Source: JANYGM01 sp043764015
GTDB taxonomy: Bacteria > Bacteroidota > Bacteroidia > Cytophagales > Thermonemataceae
Direction: 5' to 3'
Length of the DNA stretch: 25,201 bases
NCBI GenBank assembly: GCA_043764015.1
Contig: JAYUKY010000128.1
Location: forward strand, 1-25,201
Of the stretch, positions 7,194-16,313 are shown one piece after another; position 1 is the stretch's first letter; each line of letters begins with the position of its first letter. A program made the position numbers and the translations under genes. The notes below the pieces were generated by a model that worked only from the letters and a program-made list of their open reading frames with translations, had not been told where the DNA came from and searched no databases.

Positions 7194-9728
7194 ATGCGCT
7201 TTTCTTTTTTGACATTTTTCTTGTTCTTTGCATTTTTTCTTTTTATTGCTTCCAGTAAAATAATTGCTCAAAATACTAATCAGAATAATAAAGGCACTAT
7301 TTCAGGGAAAATAAAGACAAAAAACCCACAAAAAATACTAGAAGGAATTGTAGCCCTAAAAAATACTTCTTTTCAGACAAATGCCAATGAAAATGGGAAT
7401 TTTGCTCTCAAAAATATTCCTTATGGCACTTATATTATTGTCGCTTTTTGCTTAGAAAAACAAACACAAGAAAAAATCATTATCATAAATTCACCTATTT
7501 TTTCTATTGATTTTTTATTAGAAGATTTTACAGATGATTTGGAAGAAGTAACCGTTCAGGCAGAGCGTGAGCGCACTTTTGGAATCACTCGTTTGCGTAG
7601 TGTAGAAAATTTTGGCATTTATGAAGGCAAAAAAAATGAAGTAATTGTTTTGAAAGATATGAATATAAATCTTGCTACAAACAACGCTAGACAAGTTTAT
7701 GCAAAAATTACAGGCTTAAATATTTGGGAAAGTGACGGCGGTGCAGGCTTGCAATTAGGCATTGGTGGGCGTGGACTTAGCCCAGACCGCACCACGAATT
7801 TTAATACTCGTCAGAATGGCTACGACATCAGCGCAGATGCATTAGGCTATCCAGAGGCTTATTATACGCCACCTGCGGAGGCTTTGGAGCGCATTGAGAT
7901 AGTGCGTGGAGCGGCGTCTTTGCAATATGGTACACAATTTGGCGGAATGGTTAATTTTTTGATGAAAAAAGGGGATAATAACCAACAAATCAACAAAAAT
8001 AATCAACAAAATAATAATAGCCAAATAACGGCTCTTACACGTTTATCTGCTGGTTCTTGGGGATTTTTGAGTAGTTTTAATAGCATTAGCGGACAGGCTG
8101 GCAAACTTAATTTTTATGCTTATTATCAGCACAAACAAGGGAATGGATTTAGAAAAAATAGTGGTTTTAAGTCAAATAATGCCTTTATTTCTCTTAATTA
8201 TCAAATTTCTACTAAATTTTTGGTGAATGTGGATATTACCAAAATGCAGTATTTGGCGCAACAAGCAGGCGGACTTACAGACAAAATGTTTCAGGAAAAT
8301 GTGCGCCAGTCTGTCAGAAATAGGAATTTTTTTGAGGTGGATTGGAACTTGTTTTCTGTGAACTTTACCTACAAATTTTCAGAAAAAACGCAACTCAATA
8401 TTCGCAATTTTGCGCTGTCGGCTGGAAGGCAATCTGTGGGTAATTTGGAACGTATAAATGTGGCAGATTTAGGCGGAGAACGTACTTTAGTAGCAGGAAA
8501 ATTCCAAAATCTAGGTAATGAAATAAGGCTTTTACACCGTTATTCTATTAGCAAAAAAACAAAAAAATCACATACTTTACTCATAGGTACACGCATCTAC
8601 AAAGGCACAACAAGTGCAAAACAAGGCAATGGCACAAACGGAAATGACGCTGATTTTCGCTACTTAAATCCAATAAATTTGGAAAATTCTGATTATGAAT
8701 TTCCAAATCAAAATTCTGCTGTTTTTGCAGAAAATATCTTTAATATTTCTGACAAATTTAGTCTTACGCCTGGCGCAAGATTTGAAAATATACAAACTTT
8801 TTCTAATGGGTATTATAAGCAAAGAGTGTTAGACGGTGCTGGAAACGTCATTATTGAAAATAAAATACAAGAAAATCAAGAAAGGAAACGAAATTTTGTA
8901 CTTTTTGGTTTGGGTGCAAGCTACAAATTAAGTGACAAAATAGAATTTTATAGTAATGTTTCTCAAAATTATCGTGCCATCAATTTTAGTGATTTGAGGA
9001 TTGTAAATCCTAATTTTTTCATTGACCCAAACATACAAGATGAAAAAGGTTTTACGGCTGATATGGGCGTTAGAGGTAGTTTAGAGGACTTTTTTACCTT
9101 TGAAAGTACGCTTTTTTTGCTTTCTTATCAAGGAAAAATAGGGCAAATTTTGAAAGCAGACCAACCACCACTTTTCAATGATTATAGACTGCGTACAAAT
9201 GTTGCAGATGCTAGAAATATTGGTTTGGAGCTATTTGGAGAGGTTTCTTTACTAAAACTTTTTAATAGAAATAAACAAAATAACAAAGAAAATAAAGAAA
9301 AATCTTTGTTTCAATGGACAATTTTTACTAATTTGAGTTTGATTTCTGCTAAGTACATTAACACGCAAGAGGCAAGTATCAAAGGTAAAAAAGTTGAAAT
9401 GGTACCACCAATCACCCTAAAAACAGGTACAACTTTGAAATATAAAAAGTTTTCTAGTACATTGCAATTTGCGTATGTTGGAGAGCATTTTTCTGATGCA
9501 ACCAATGCAAAAAGAACTTCTACGGCAGTTGAGGGCATTATTCCTGCTTATAAAATTATGGATTTGTCTATGAATTATGAATGGAAAACGCTCAAATTAG
9601 AAGTATCTATCAATAATATTTTAAATGAAGAATATTTTACACGTAGGGCAGAATTTTATCCAGGTCCTGGCATTATTCCTGCTGATGGACGAGGTTTTTA
9701 TATGACTTTGCAAATGCAAATCTTCTGA
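7194..9728 (+). CDS. TonB-dependent outer-membrane receptor, FecA-like
   Basis: An 844-aa receptor driven by TonB, probably importing a ferric siderophore or ferric citrate-like complex. Residues 1-26 form a signal peptide (ends KIIAQ). Residues about 34-110 form a carboxypeptidase-D-regulatory-like beta domain (GTISGKIKTKNPQKILEGIV). The plug spans about 118-265 and has GGRGLSPDRTTNFNTRQNGY, DALGYPEAYYTPPAEALERI and IVRGAASLQYGTQFGGMVN, a run characteristic of Bacteroidota FecA-type receptors. A 22-strand barrel would follow and ends in an aromatic residue (MQIF). No anti-sigma or sigma factor gene is adjacent. Substrate is inferred from family resemblance only. It starts about 45 nt after the preceding stem-loop. 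Confidence 0.9.
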   Translation: MRFSFLTFFLFFAFFLFIASSKIIAQNTNQNNKGTISGKIKTKNPQKILEGIVALKNTSFQTNANENGNFALKNIPYGTYIIVAFCLEKQTQEKIIIINSPIFSIDFLLEDFTDDLEEVTVQAERERTFGITRLRSVENFGIYEGKKNEVIVLKDMNINLATNNARQVYAKITGLNIWESDGGAGLQLGIGGRGLSPDRTTNFNTRQNGYDISADALGYPEAYYTPPAEALERIEIVRGAASLQYGTQFGGMVNFLMKKGDNNQQINKNNQQNNNSQITALTRLSAGSWGFLSSFNSISGQAGKLNFYAYYQHKQGNGFRKNSGFKSNNAFISLNYQISTKFLVNVDITKMQYLAQQAGGLTDKMFQENVRQSVRNRNFFEVDWNLFSVNFTYKFSEKTQLNIRNFALSAGRQSVGNLERINVADLGGERTLVAGKFQNLGNEIRLLHRYSISKKTKKSHTLLIGTRIYKGTTSAKQGNGTNGNDADFRYLNPINLENSDYEFPNQNSAVFAENIFNISDKFSLTPGARFENIQTFSNGYYKQRVLDGAGNVIIENKIQENQERKRNFVLFGLGASYKLSDKIEFYSNVSQNYRAINFSDLRIVNPNFFIDPNIQDEKGFTADMGVRGSLEDFFTFESTLFLLSYQGKIGQILKADQPPLFNDYRLRTNVADARNIGLELFGEVSLLKLFNRNKQNNKENKEKSLFQWTIFTNLSLISAKYINTQEASIKGKKVEMVPPITLKTGTTLKYKKFSSTLQFAYVGEHFSDATNAKRTSTAVEGIIPAYKIMDLSMNYEWKTLKLEVSINNILNEEYFTRRAEFYPGPGIIPADGRGFYMTLQMQIF

Positions 9729-9806
9729 GTTTTGAGTTGTGAGTTGTGAATGAAACGCAGTTAGATAATGTATTGATAAAATATACTTGTAGATTCGTTT
9801 ATTTGT

Positions 9807-9864
9807 ATTAAAACCCTGAAAAGGTTTAACAATAATAGCCACAAGTCGTACTTGCGGAACGTGG
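9807..9864. repeat. Dispersed double-hairpin repeat, copy 2
   Basis: Starts TATTAAAACCCTGAAAAGG and ends CGGAACGTGG. It is the same family as 4609-4664 in opposite orientation. The stem CCACAAGT-CGT-ACTTGCGG (9839-9857) has a different sequence from copy 1 but the same position, consistent with compensatory change. It lies 28 nt before the DUF4846 gene, so it would be in its 5' untranslated region. Confidence 0.7.
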
Positions 9865-9891
9865 TAATAACGTATTTAAAACCTAATCAAA

Positions 9892-10785
9892 ATGAACTTA
9901 AAATTAGCTTTCAAATTCTCTTTTATCTTGTTTTTTATTATTTTGAATGCTTGCGCTCAAAATAATAAAAATGGAAATACAAGCAATATTATTCAGGCTA
10001 TTTCTAAAAATATCCTCTCAAATCCTTCAGCCAAAACTATTATTACAAGGTTTTCTGTGCCAAAAGGCTACGAAAGACAAATATATCAATCAAATAGTTT
10101 TCAATATTATCTCACAAATTTCCCTTTGCAGGATATTTCTGCAAAAGTATATTATTTTAATGGAAAAGAGAAAGAAAATGATGTTAGTGCCTCTGTTTTT
10201 GATATTGATGTCGGCAAAAAAGACCTCCAACAATGCGCAGATGCCATTATGCGCTTGCGTGCAGAGTACTTGTATGCGCAAAAAGAATACAAAAAAATCC
10301 ATTTTAATTTTGTCAATGGTTTCAATGCCGAGTACGACAAATGGGCGCAAGGAAACAGAGTAAAAATTGTCAAAAATACCACAAATTGGTACAAACTTGC
10401 ACCTGTAAAAGGTAGTCAAAAACAAGAAGATTACACTTACAAAACCTTTTCTGCGTATTTGGAGCTAGTTTATTCGTATGCTGGCACGCTTTCACTTGCC
10501 AAAGAAATGAAAAAAATAGCACTTGAAAAACTAGAAATTGGAGATGTTTTTATCAAAGGCGGCAGCCCTGGACACGCTGTTATTGTGGTGGATATGGCTA
10601 TCAGCAAGACTACAGGAAATAAAATTTTTATGATTGCACAGAGTTATATGCCTGCTCAAAGTATTCATTTGCTTATCAACGAAAACGACAAAAATAACTC
10701 TCCTTGGTATGATTTGAGTGATATGGACAAACTTTACTCCCCTGAATGGACTTTTGAAAAAACAGATTTGAAAAGATTTGAGTGA
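9892..10785 (+). CDS. DUF4846-domain lipoprotein
   Basis: The protein has 297 aa with a lipoprotein signal peptide (LNAC, Cys21), so it is probably anchored to the outer or inner membrane facing the periplasm. The body matches DUF4846, a family with no assigned reaction. Characteristic segments are RFSVPKGYERQIYQSNSFQY (about 50-69), GKKDLQQCADAIMRLRAEYL (about 103-122), IHFNFVNGFNAEYDKWAQG and, near residue 220, DVFIKGGSPGHAVIVVDMA, which has Gly-His like a hydrolase turn. The catalytic role is unknown. A strong terminator follows directly. It is on the same strand as the TonB receptor but 163 bp away, so co-transcription is uncertain. Confidence 0.85.
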   Translation: MNLKLAFKFSFILFFIILNACAQNNKNGNTSNIIQAISKNILSNPSAKTIITRFSVPKGYERQIYQSNSFQYYLTNFPLQDISAKVYYFNGKEKENDVSASVFDIDVGKKDLQQCADAIMRLRAEYLYAQKEYKKIHFNFVNGFNAEYDKWAQGNRVKIVKNTTNWYKLAPVKGSQKQEDYTYKTFSAYLELVYSYAGTLSLAKEMKKIALEKLEIGDVFIKGGSPGHAVIVVDMAISKTTGNKIFMIAQSYMPAQSIHLLINENDKNNSPWYDLSDMDKLYSPEWTFEKTDLKRFE

Positions 10786-10789
10786 GTAA

Positions 10790-10827
10790 AAAAAACTTCT
10801 TTATTCTCAAATAAAGAAGTTTTTTTA
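10790..10827 (+). terminator. Strong intrinsic terminator after DUF4846 gene
   Basis: A perfect 16-bp stem (10790-10805 with 10810-10825), core ACTTCTTTATT, loop CTCA, bounded by A- and T-runs, starts 5 nt after the stop codon. It is symmetric enough to work in both directions. The following sequence to 11053 holds no gene that I can see. Confidence 0.85.
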
Positions 10828-11053
10828 TTTCACTAAAATTAGCTTTGTATCAAAACGCAATAGTTGTTCAACGAATCTTCTTCTATTTTTTGTATTTATG
10901 CGTTTGTTAATGTTTTAACGTAGCAACACAACTGCTGTCAATTTAACGGAAACTGTATGTGGAATTTTAGAAGTTGCACAACAATTAAATTATTGAACTA
11001 TGACGTACAGTCTGTAGCATTATATTTCTAGTTATTTTTAATATTAGTATTCT

Positions 11054-11365
11054 CTATGAATTTATTTTTTTGATTTTATCAATGGCTAATGTAAGTTCTT
11101 GCACCAGAGCCTCAATTTTGGTATTTTGCTTTTGGATATTTTTTTCCAATAGCGCAATTTTTAGTTCATACAAGTGCGTTGTATGATTTAGTTTTGCCTG
11201 CAAAATACTCTCTTGCGTGTCGTTGATGCGTATAAGTGTAGGTTCTGCACCAATTACTGTGTTAGCCACAGCATTCAATTCTTCTGTATTCTGTTGCATA
11301 TTTTGCAAACGGTGCTTGCTGACAATTTTTCCAAAAGCCTGCGCCAAAATGTCATTATTATTCAT
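11054..11365 (-). CDS. Small coiled-coil protein of unknown function
   Basis: 103 aa from the start chosen here (MNNNDILAQAFGKIVSKHRL). A longer frame reaches 11437, but a promoter-like -7 box at 11398-11405 overlaps it, so the Met at 11365 with a short leader is preferred; the Met at 11389 is the alternative. No signal peptide or membrane segment is seen. The C-terminal half (about residues 55-100) is Leu/Ile/Lys/Glu-rich with heptad spacing and should form a coiled coil (HTTHLYELKIALLEKNIQKQ). I do not recognise a family. It is divergent from recN with about 260 bp between the starts; a functional link is not shown. Confidence 0.65.
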   Translation of the reverse strand: MNNNDILAQAFGKIVSKHRLQNMQQNTEELNAVANTVIGAEPTLIRINDTQESILQAKLNHTTHLYELKIALLEKNIQKQNTKIEALVQELTLAIDKIKKINS

Positions 11366-11397
11366 ATTAGAAGTAAGGTAAGAAGTCATTATTTTAG

Positions 11398-11405
11398 CAA
11401 AAATA
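11398..11405 (-). promoter_or_regulatory. -7 promoter box upstream of coiled-coil gene
   Basis: On the minus strand the sequence reads TATTTTTG, matching TAnnTTTG. It gives a leader of about 25 nt to the ATG at 11365. No -33 TTTG at standard spacing is seen. Confidence 0.5.
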
Positions 11406-11570
11406 GTAATAAGTGATAATATTTGATTTGATAACACAAATATAGTACGCTAGTCCGTAATATCTTTGAGGAGTAAAAAGATATTTTGAGTGTTTTTTGC
11501 ATTTTTTTATCAAAAAGACAGAATATTTTTTCTTAGAAAGAATGTTAGAAAAATATTGCAAAAATATTCG

Positions 11571-11578
11571 TATTTTTG
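11571..11578 (+). promoter_or_regulatory. -7 promoter box upstream of recN
   Basis: TATTTTTG at this position fits TAnnTTTG and lies 47 nt before the recN ATG chosen at 11626. This argues against the longer reading frame that begins at 11497. Confidence 0.55.
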
Positions 11579-11625
11579 TGGGAAATTTACCCTTTTGTTT
11601 ATCAAATTTTGCTCACAAACTTTCA

Positions 11626-13281
11626 ATGCTGACACATCTTTTTATAAAAAATTATGCCCTTATAGAGCAATTAGAGCTATATCCGCACCAAAATTTCAAT
11701 GTAGTTACAGGAGAAACAGGTGCAGGAAAATCTATTATGTTGGGAGCGGTGGGTCTTCTTTTGGGCAACCGCTCCGACAGAAAAGCCCTTTTTGATGATA
11801 CCCAAAAATGCGTAGTAGAAGCTACATTTGATGTTTCTGCTTACAAAATGCAACGAGTTTTTGAGGAAAATGAACTTGATTATGAAGTCCAAACGGTCAT
11901 CAGACGTGAGATAGCGGCTAGCGGAAAATCTCGTGCTTTTATCAATGATACGCCTGTTACGCTGGATATTTTGGCAAATATCAGTACACAACTTGTTGAT
12001 ATTCACTCGCAACACGACAACCTACTTTTAGGTGACAACATTTTCCAACTCAAAATTATTGATGGCTATGCAGCGCACCCAGAAATGCTTTCAGGGTATT
12101 TTAAGGCATTTTCAGACTATAAAAAAGTCCAAACAAATTATAAGAAATTACTCAAAGAAAATGAAACATATAAAAAAGAATTAGATTATAATAGTTTTTT
12201 ATTAGAAGAATTGGTAAATGCTTCTCTCAAAATTGGTGAACAAGAAATTATAGAAAAAGAACTAAACACGCTTGAAAACGCAGAAGAGCTTAAAACTAAG
12301 TTTGATTCTTTGGTTAATAAACTTGTTAATAATGATTTTTCCATTGTGGGCGCACTCAAACAAGCATCTAACGAACTATCCAAAATTGCTAGTTTGTCAG
12401 ATAAATATGACACGCTTTATGAACGCCTTGAAAATGCCCGTATTGAGGTGAAAGATGTGGCTGAAGAGCTGGAAAGTGAGTTTGAAGAGTTAGAATTTGA
12501 CCCAGAAAAAATAGAAGAAAAACAAGAAAGATTGGAAGAAATCTTCCGTTTGCAACGAAAACATAAAGTAGAAACAGTTTCACAACTTATTGATATTCAA
12601 AATGAAATCAATAAAAAAGTAGAACTTGTCCTTACTTTTGATGAAGAGATTGAGAAAACACGCAAAAATCTTCAAAACATAGAAAAAGAGTTACAAGAAA
12701 TTGCGCAAAAAATCTCTGACAACAGAAAATTACAGTTCCAAAACATTGAAAAAGCGCTTGCAAGCCTGCTTTCGGAGCTAGGAATGCCCAATGCAATTCT
12801 CAAAATTACGCAGGAAATCACAGAGCCAACGGCTTACGGCATTGATAAAATAAATTTCCTGTTTAGTGCCAACAAAGGTATGCCACCACAAGAAATCAAA
12901 AATGTTGCCTCTGGTGGTGAGTTTTCTAGGTTGATGCTTGCTATAAAGTATATTTTAGCAGGAAAAACCGCACTCCCAACGCTTATTTTTGATGAAGTGG
13001 ATACTGGAATTTCTGGAGAAGTTGGTAGCAAAATGGGAAATATGATGTTAGAAATGGCACAAAAACACCAAATAATCACCATTACGCACCTACACCAAAT
13101 AGCAGCACGTGGGAATAATCATTACTTTGTTTATAAAAAAGATACTGCCACTCGCACCATCAGTAATATTAAACAACTTACTGAAAGTGAACGTATTACA
13201 GAAATTGCAAAAATGATAAGTGGTGCAGAACCTTCTCAAACGGCACTAGCAAGCGCAAGAGAACTACTTTTGGGAAATTAG
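11626..13281 (+). CDS. recN: DNA repair ATPase RecN
   Basis: SMC-like ATPase acting at DNA double-strand breaks. From ATG 11626 (MLTHLFIKNYALIEQLEL, the usual RecN beginning) the protein has 551 aa, normal for the family. An in-frame extension back to 11497 has no family similarity and contains the promoter box. Walker A is GETGAGKS (29-36), followed by SIMLGAVGLLLGNRSD. A long antiparallel coiled coil occupies the middle (about 155-370). The signature is ASGGEFSRLML (about 428-438) and Walker B is PTLIFDEVDTGISGE with Asp456. It ends with a hinge and D-loop region, ITHLHQIAARGNNHYFVYK. A perfect terminator follows. Confidence 0.96.
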   Translation: MLTHLFIKNYALIEQLELYPHQNFNVVTGETGAGKSIMLGAVGLLLGNRSDRKALFDDTQKCVVEATFDVSAYKMQRVFEENELDYEVQTVIRREIAASGKSRAFINDTPVTLDILANISTQLVDIHSQHDNLLLGDNIFQLKIIDGYAAHPEMLSGYFKAFSDYKKVQTNYKKLLKENETYKKELDYNSFLLEELVNASLKIGEQEIIEKELNTLENAEELKTKFDSLVNKLVNNDFSIVGALKQASNELSKIASLSDKYDTLYERLENARIEVKDVAEELESEFEELEFDPEKIEEKQERLEEIFRLQRKHKVETVSQLIDIQNEINKKVELVLTFDEEIEKTRKNLQNIEKELQEIAQKISDNRKLQFQNIEKALASLLSELGMPNAILKITQEITEPTAYGIDKINFLFSANKGMPPQEIKNVASGGEFSRLMLAIKYILAGKTALPTLIFDEVDTGISGEVGSKMGNMMLEMAQKHQIITITHLHQIAARGNNHYFVYKKDTATRTISNIKQLTESERITEIAKMISGAEPSQTALASARELLLGN

Positions 13282-13298
13282 AAATATCCTAAATAAAC

Positions 13299-13333
13299 AA
13301 AAAAGCCTTTCCAAAGTTTGGAAAGGCTTTTTT
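13299..13333. terminator. Intrinsic terminator after recN
   Basis: AAAAAAGCCTTTCCAAA at 13299-13315 pairs with its full complement at 13317-13333, ending in a T-run. It probably serves recN and, in the other orientation, the convergent hydrolase pseudogene. Confidence 0.85.
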
Positions 13334-13343
13334 GTTGGTATGC

Positions 13344-13378
13344 AACTTCCCGAAAATTTTTTCAACTTTCGGGAAGTT
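13344..13378. repeat. Palindromic hairpin, AACTTCCC family
   Basis: A 12-bp perfect stem: AACTTCCCGAAA (13344-13355) with TTTCGGGAAGTT (13367-13378), and an 11-nt loop. It has the same layout as 3568-3600, with paired substitutions that keep the stem. Confidence 0.65.
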
Positions 13379-13387
13379 ATTCTTTCA

Positions 13388-15492
13388 CTAACGCAAAATC
13401 ATCACTTGCTTGACGCCCTTACTTCCATCTTTGCTAATAATATGCAAAAAATACACATCATTTGGCAAACCTTCCGTAGAAATAGTTTTGCTAAGCGTGT
13501 TTAGCATAGTTTCACGTACTTTTACTTGCAGTTTGTTGTACAAAACCAACGTGAATTCTTCAATTTTGGCTTCTGATTGTTCTTGTACTTGTACTTGCTC
13601 TTCACCTGATGCAGAAGTTTCTGATTTGCTTACTTCTTGAAAAATAGTAATCTAATTACCTGATGAAGGATTTGGAGAAACTACAAAGTTGATTTTGGCT
13701 GAACCACTAGGAGTAATATCTGGATTTTTTGGTACTTCTGCCACTATTCTACAACCTGGACTTTGCTGTATTATACGGATAATATACTGCAAACTTGGAC
13801 CACAACCAACTGCAAATGTCGTATAAGTGCCATAACGTCTAAATTTTACTCTTCCTGTTGGATAAATAGTAGCTATTATCTGACCAGATACAGTAATATC
13901 AATTTCTCCTGCAGTAGGAGAAGGAACAATATAAGGCAAATTATTGATATAAATAATAGCATTATTTGTAATAAGTGCTAGGACTTAGCAATAAATTTAT
14001 ACGGTGCATTAGGTACAGAATTTACCATTGGTTGATAAACATTGGCAATAAATGTATTTTCTACAAAATTGACAGAATGAAAAATAGTACCTACATTGCT
14101 TGATGTGTAATAATTAAGCATTTCATTAGCTGCTGGTGAATTTGCAAAATCAGCCAAACCTTGAACTGGAGCTACATATTGACGCAAAAGATTATCATTG
14201 ATTGCCTTTCTACCCAAATACTGCATAGCCGCAGGGATATTTGCACCTCTATGTGGGCTGTCGTGGGTAATAAGTAACCTCGTTTCTGTTGGTATATTAG
14301 TGTTTTTTACCATATCTGCCAAACCATAACGAGCTACCAAGCCGCCCATACTTATTCCTAATACTACATTTTGCTCTGTGCTACCTGCTAAGGCTTTCTG
14401 ACTATTGACCCAAACCAATACTTGCCTAAAAAGTAACGCATTTGTAAGGATACTTGCCCCACCGTGATTATAATCAACAAATACCAAATCATAATTGCCA
14501 ATGTCAGATAAATTATAGTTGAATTGAGAGAAAACTCCCCCAATATCTGCAATAAAATTTCTGTAAAAGTAAGTATTAGAAGGGTCGTAGCCACCCAAAA
14601 CAATCAAAGGTTTTTTTATTCTGCGAGGGCTAGAAGTATTATTTGTGGCATATTTGATATAAAGATTTCCATTGGATTGTGCGCCTAAAATGGGTGAATA
14701 GGTGATGTATTGCACAAAATCTTGCGTAATGGTGTACCTTGCATTGCTTCCTTCTGGTATTGTTACTTTGAAGTTAGTAGAGGCTTTTGTTTCACTTCCA
14801 TCAGAAAAATAGATAATAAATTTTAGGTTTTTGATACCGTTAGTTGTCCAAGTAATATCTTTGATATCTCCTAATCCATAACCACCAGCACCACTACCAT
14901 CATCAAAATCAGCAACAATTTTGATAATATCTAAATCTGTATTCGTGAAATATAAATCTTTATTGAAATTAAAGGTAGCACTACCCGTTTTGCTTTCTTC
15001 TTGCGTAGGTGCAATAGCAAAACCAATATTAGTAGCATATGGATTATTTTGTAATCCTAGTTTTGTGTCATTTATTTGAGGTCTTTTTGTACTATTATCC
15101 AAATTCAACCATTTATTTTGGAAAGCATCACGGCGTATGCTATTGTAATCAATGCGGAAAATAGGAAGATGTACCTCTGTTTTTGGTACTTCTGCTATTC
15201 TTACTTCTGTTTCTTCAAATGTAGGAAATGGATTAGCATTATTTACTTTACCAGATAAAAGACTGTAATAAGCAATTTTCCAATTTTGCAGCGTGATAGG
15301 AACGCCTGCGTTGCCGTCTAGTCGGTTTTCTTCTGTGAGATTGTAGCTTGTTTCATACAAAATCCCTGTTTTGATGCGGTTGGGAGATTTGTCTAGGTTT
15401 TTGAAAATATAATCAACTTTGGGTTTGTAGTCGTCACCATCAGGATTTTGTGCAAAAGCACTAAAAAATGATAGCAAAAATAGTAAAAACAT
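13388..15492 (-). pseudogene. Broken T9SS-cargo alpha/beta hydrolase (lipase-like)
   Basis: Three pieces on the minus strand read as one gene. The first (15492-13978, 504 aa) has a signal-peptide core ending SAFAQ, a beta-rich N-terminal region and an alpha/beta-hydrolase part with VLGGYDP, FVDYNHGG, nucleophile elbow GISMGG (Ser381) and THDSPHRGANIP. It stops at TAG 13978-13980. Homologous-looking reading continues in the -1 frame from about 13976 (ALITNNAIIYINNLPYIV), meets an in-frame TAG directly after PNPSSGN (13652-13654), then resumes as ITIFQEVSKSE and ends at 13388 with NDVYFLHIISKDG...KQVMILR, a type A T9SS sorting domain. So there is one frameshift and one nonsense codon. The start is also disturbed (see the heptamer array). 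Sequencing error cannot be excluded for the frameshift. No promoter is evident; it probably belonged to the transcript of the lipoprotein genes. Confidence 0.8.
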
Positions 15493-15499
15493 TACCAGC

Positions 15500-15531
15500 G
15501 TTGTGCGTTGTGCGTTGTGCGTTGTGCGTTG
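15500..15531. repeat. Heptamer tandem array (gttgtgc)4 plus partial unit
   Basis: Four perfect gttgtgc units (15500-15527) and a partial fifth lie 8 bp upstream of the hydrolase Met codon at 15492 (minus strand). The unit length is not a multiple of three, so copy-number change shifts the frame from the upstream ATG at 15568. Confidence 0.85.
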
Positions 15532-15533
15532 TT

Positions 15534-15550
15534 ATGCAGCTACGCTGCAT
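15534..15550. repeat. Palindrome beside the heptamer array
   Basis: ATGCAGC-TAC-GCTGCAT is a perfect 7-bp stem with a 3-nt loop, directly adjoining the array. It has the short-hairpin form of the other palindromic repeats in this window. Confidence 0.65.
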
Positions 15551-15589
15551 AAAGTTTGAATTTGTCATGTTTTTTAGTTTTTGTTTGTT

Positions 15590-16165
15590 TTAGAGAAATT
15601 TCATATCAAAACGTCCATCTGTGATGGTTACTTTTTTGCCTGTTTCTTTCTTTTGAAGTGTGAAAGAGAATGTACCAGACATTATTTTATTTGTTCTGTC
15701 TAGTTTTGTGATTATGAGTTTACAGTTTGAAGCCACATCTTCACAAGAGCAAAAATTATCTTCAGAACTACCATTCAAATTCGTATAATCAAAGCTAACT
15801 TTGCTATTAGTCAAATTATACTCACCTATTGAGCTAAAATTACTGTCGCAAATAATGTTAAGTGTTTGCATCAAATCTTTCCTGTCAGTACTGATATAAG
15901 CACTAAGTCTCAAGGTACCCCCATTATAAGTTGGGTCATAGATGATAGTGGGGTTACGAGGATAAATAAATAGTTGTTGTCCTACTGGTGTCCAAGGTTG
16001 TCCGTTTAGCATACAACCAAAAGTGCCTGCACCTGTTTCTGTGGCGGCTGGTAAGCTAGAGGCATCATTTGGGCTTATTGTTTTGTTGCATTTGGAGCAA
16101 CCAGCAAAGAGTGTAAGCAGGCACACGTATAGCAGCCACGCTTTTTTTATGGGTTTGTGTAACAT
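15590..16165 (-). CDS. Lipoprotein, DUF6252-like, copy 1
   Basis: 191 aa with lipobox LFAGC (Cys23) after a basic hydrophobic leader (MLHKPIKKAWLLYVC). After the linker comes TGAGTFGCMLNGQPWTPVG (about 45-63), the opening pattern of DUF6252-type lipoproteins of Bacteroidota. It is followed by beta-strand-rich sequence and a C-terminus DGRFDMKFL. Function is unknown. It is a close paralogue of the gene at 16314-16883. Likely exported, lipidated and facing the periplasm or surface. It has its own -7 box upstream (16221-16228) and lies 97 bp before the broken hydrolase gene. Confidence 0.8.
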   Translation of the reverse strand: MLHKPIKKAWLLYVCLLTLFAGCSKCNKTISPNDASSLPAATETGAGTFGCMLNGQPWTPVGQQLFIYPRNPTIIYDPTYNGGTLRLSAYISTDRKDLMQTLNIICDSNFSSIGEYNLTNSKVSFDYTNLNGSSEDNFCSCEDVASNCKLIITKLDRTNKIMSGTFSFTLQKKETGKKVTITDGRFDMKFL

Positions 16166-16220
16166 TGTATTGGGGGGTTAAAAATTAAGGAAATTAGGAA
16201 AAAAACTTGTACTGTTTATG

Positions 16221-16228
16221 CAAATATA
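16221..16228 (-). promoter_or_regulatory. -7 promoter box of lipoprotein copy 1
   Basis: The minus strand reads CTATATTTGC, containing TATATTTG. The same decamer precedes copy 2. It lies 56 nt upstream of the ATG at 16165. Confidence 0.55.
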
Positions 16229-16313
16229 GGTAGATAAAATGTAAGAAAGAGAGTATTAACGTTTATAAACGCATAAAATTTGAATTTGTCATGTTTTTTA
16301 GTTTTTGTTTGTT

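Noticed and set aside
10828..11053. Possible small gene between terminator and coiled-coil gene
   Set aside because: Only very short frames with no coding signs; nothing reported there.
11497..11625. 43-codon extension of recN
   Set aside because: Contains a -7 promoter box and no RecN similarity; canonical RecN begins at 11626.
13410..13640. Plus-strand frame over the hydrolase pseudogene
   Set aside because: It is the reverse-strand shadow of the T9SS sorting domain.
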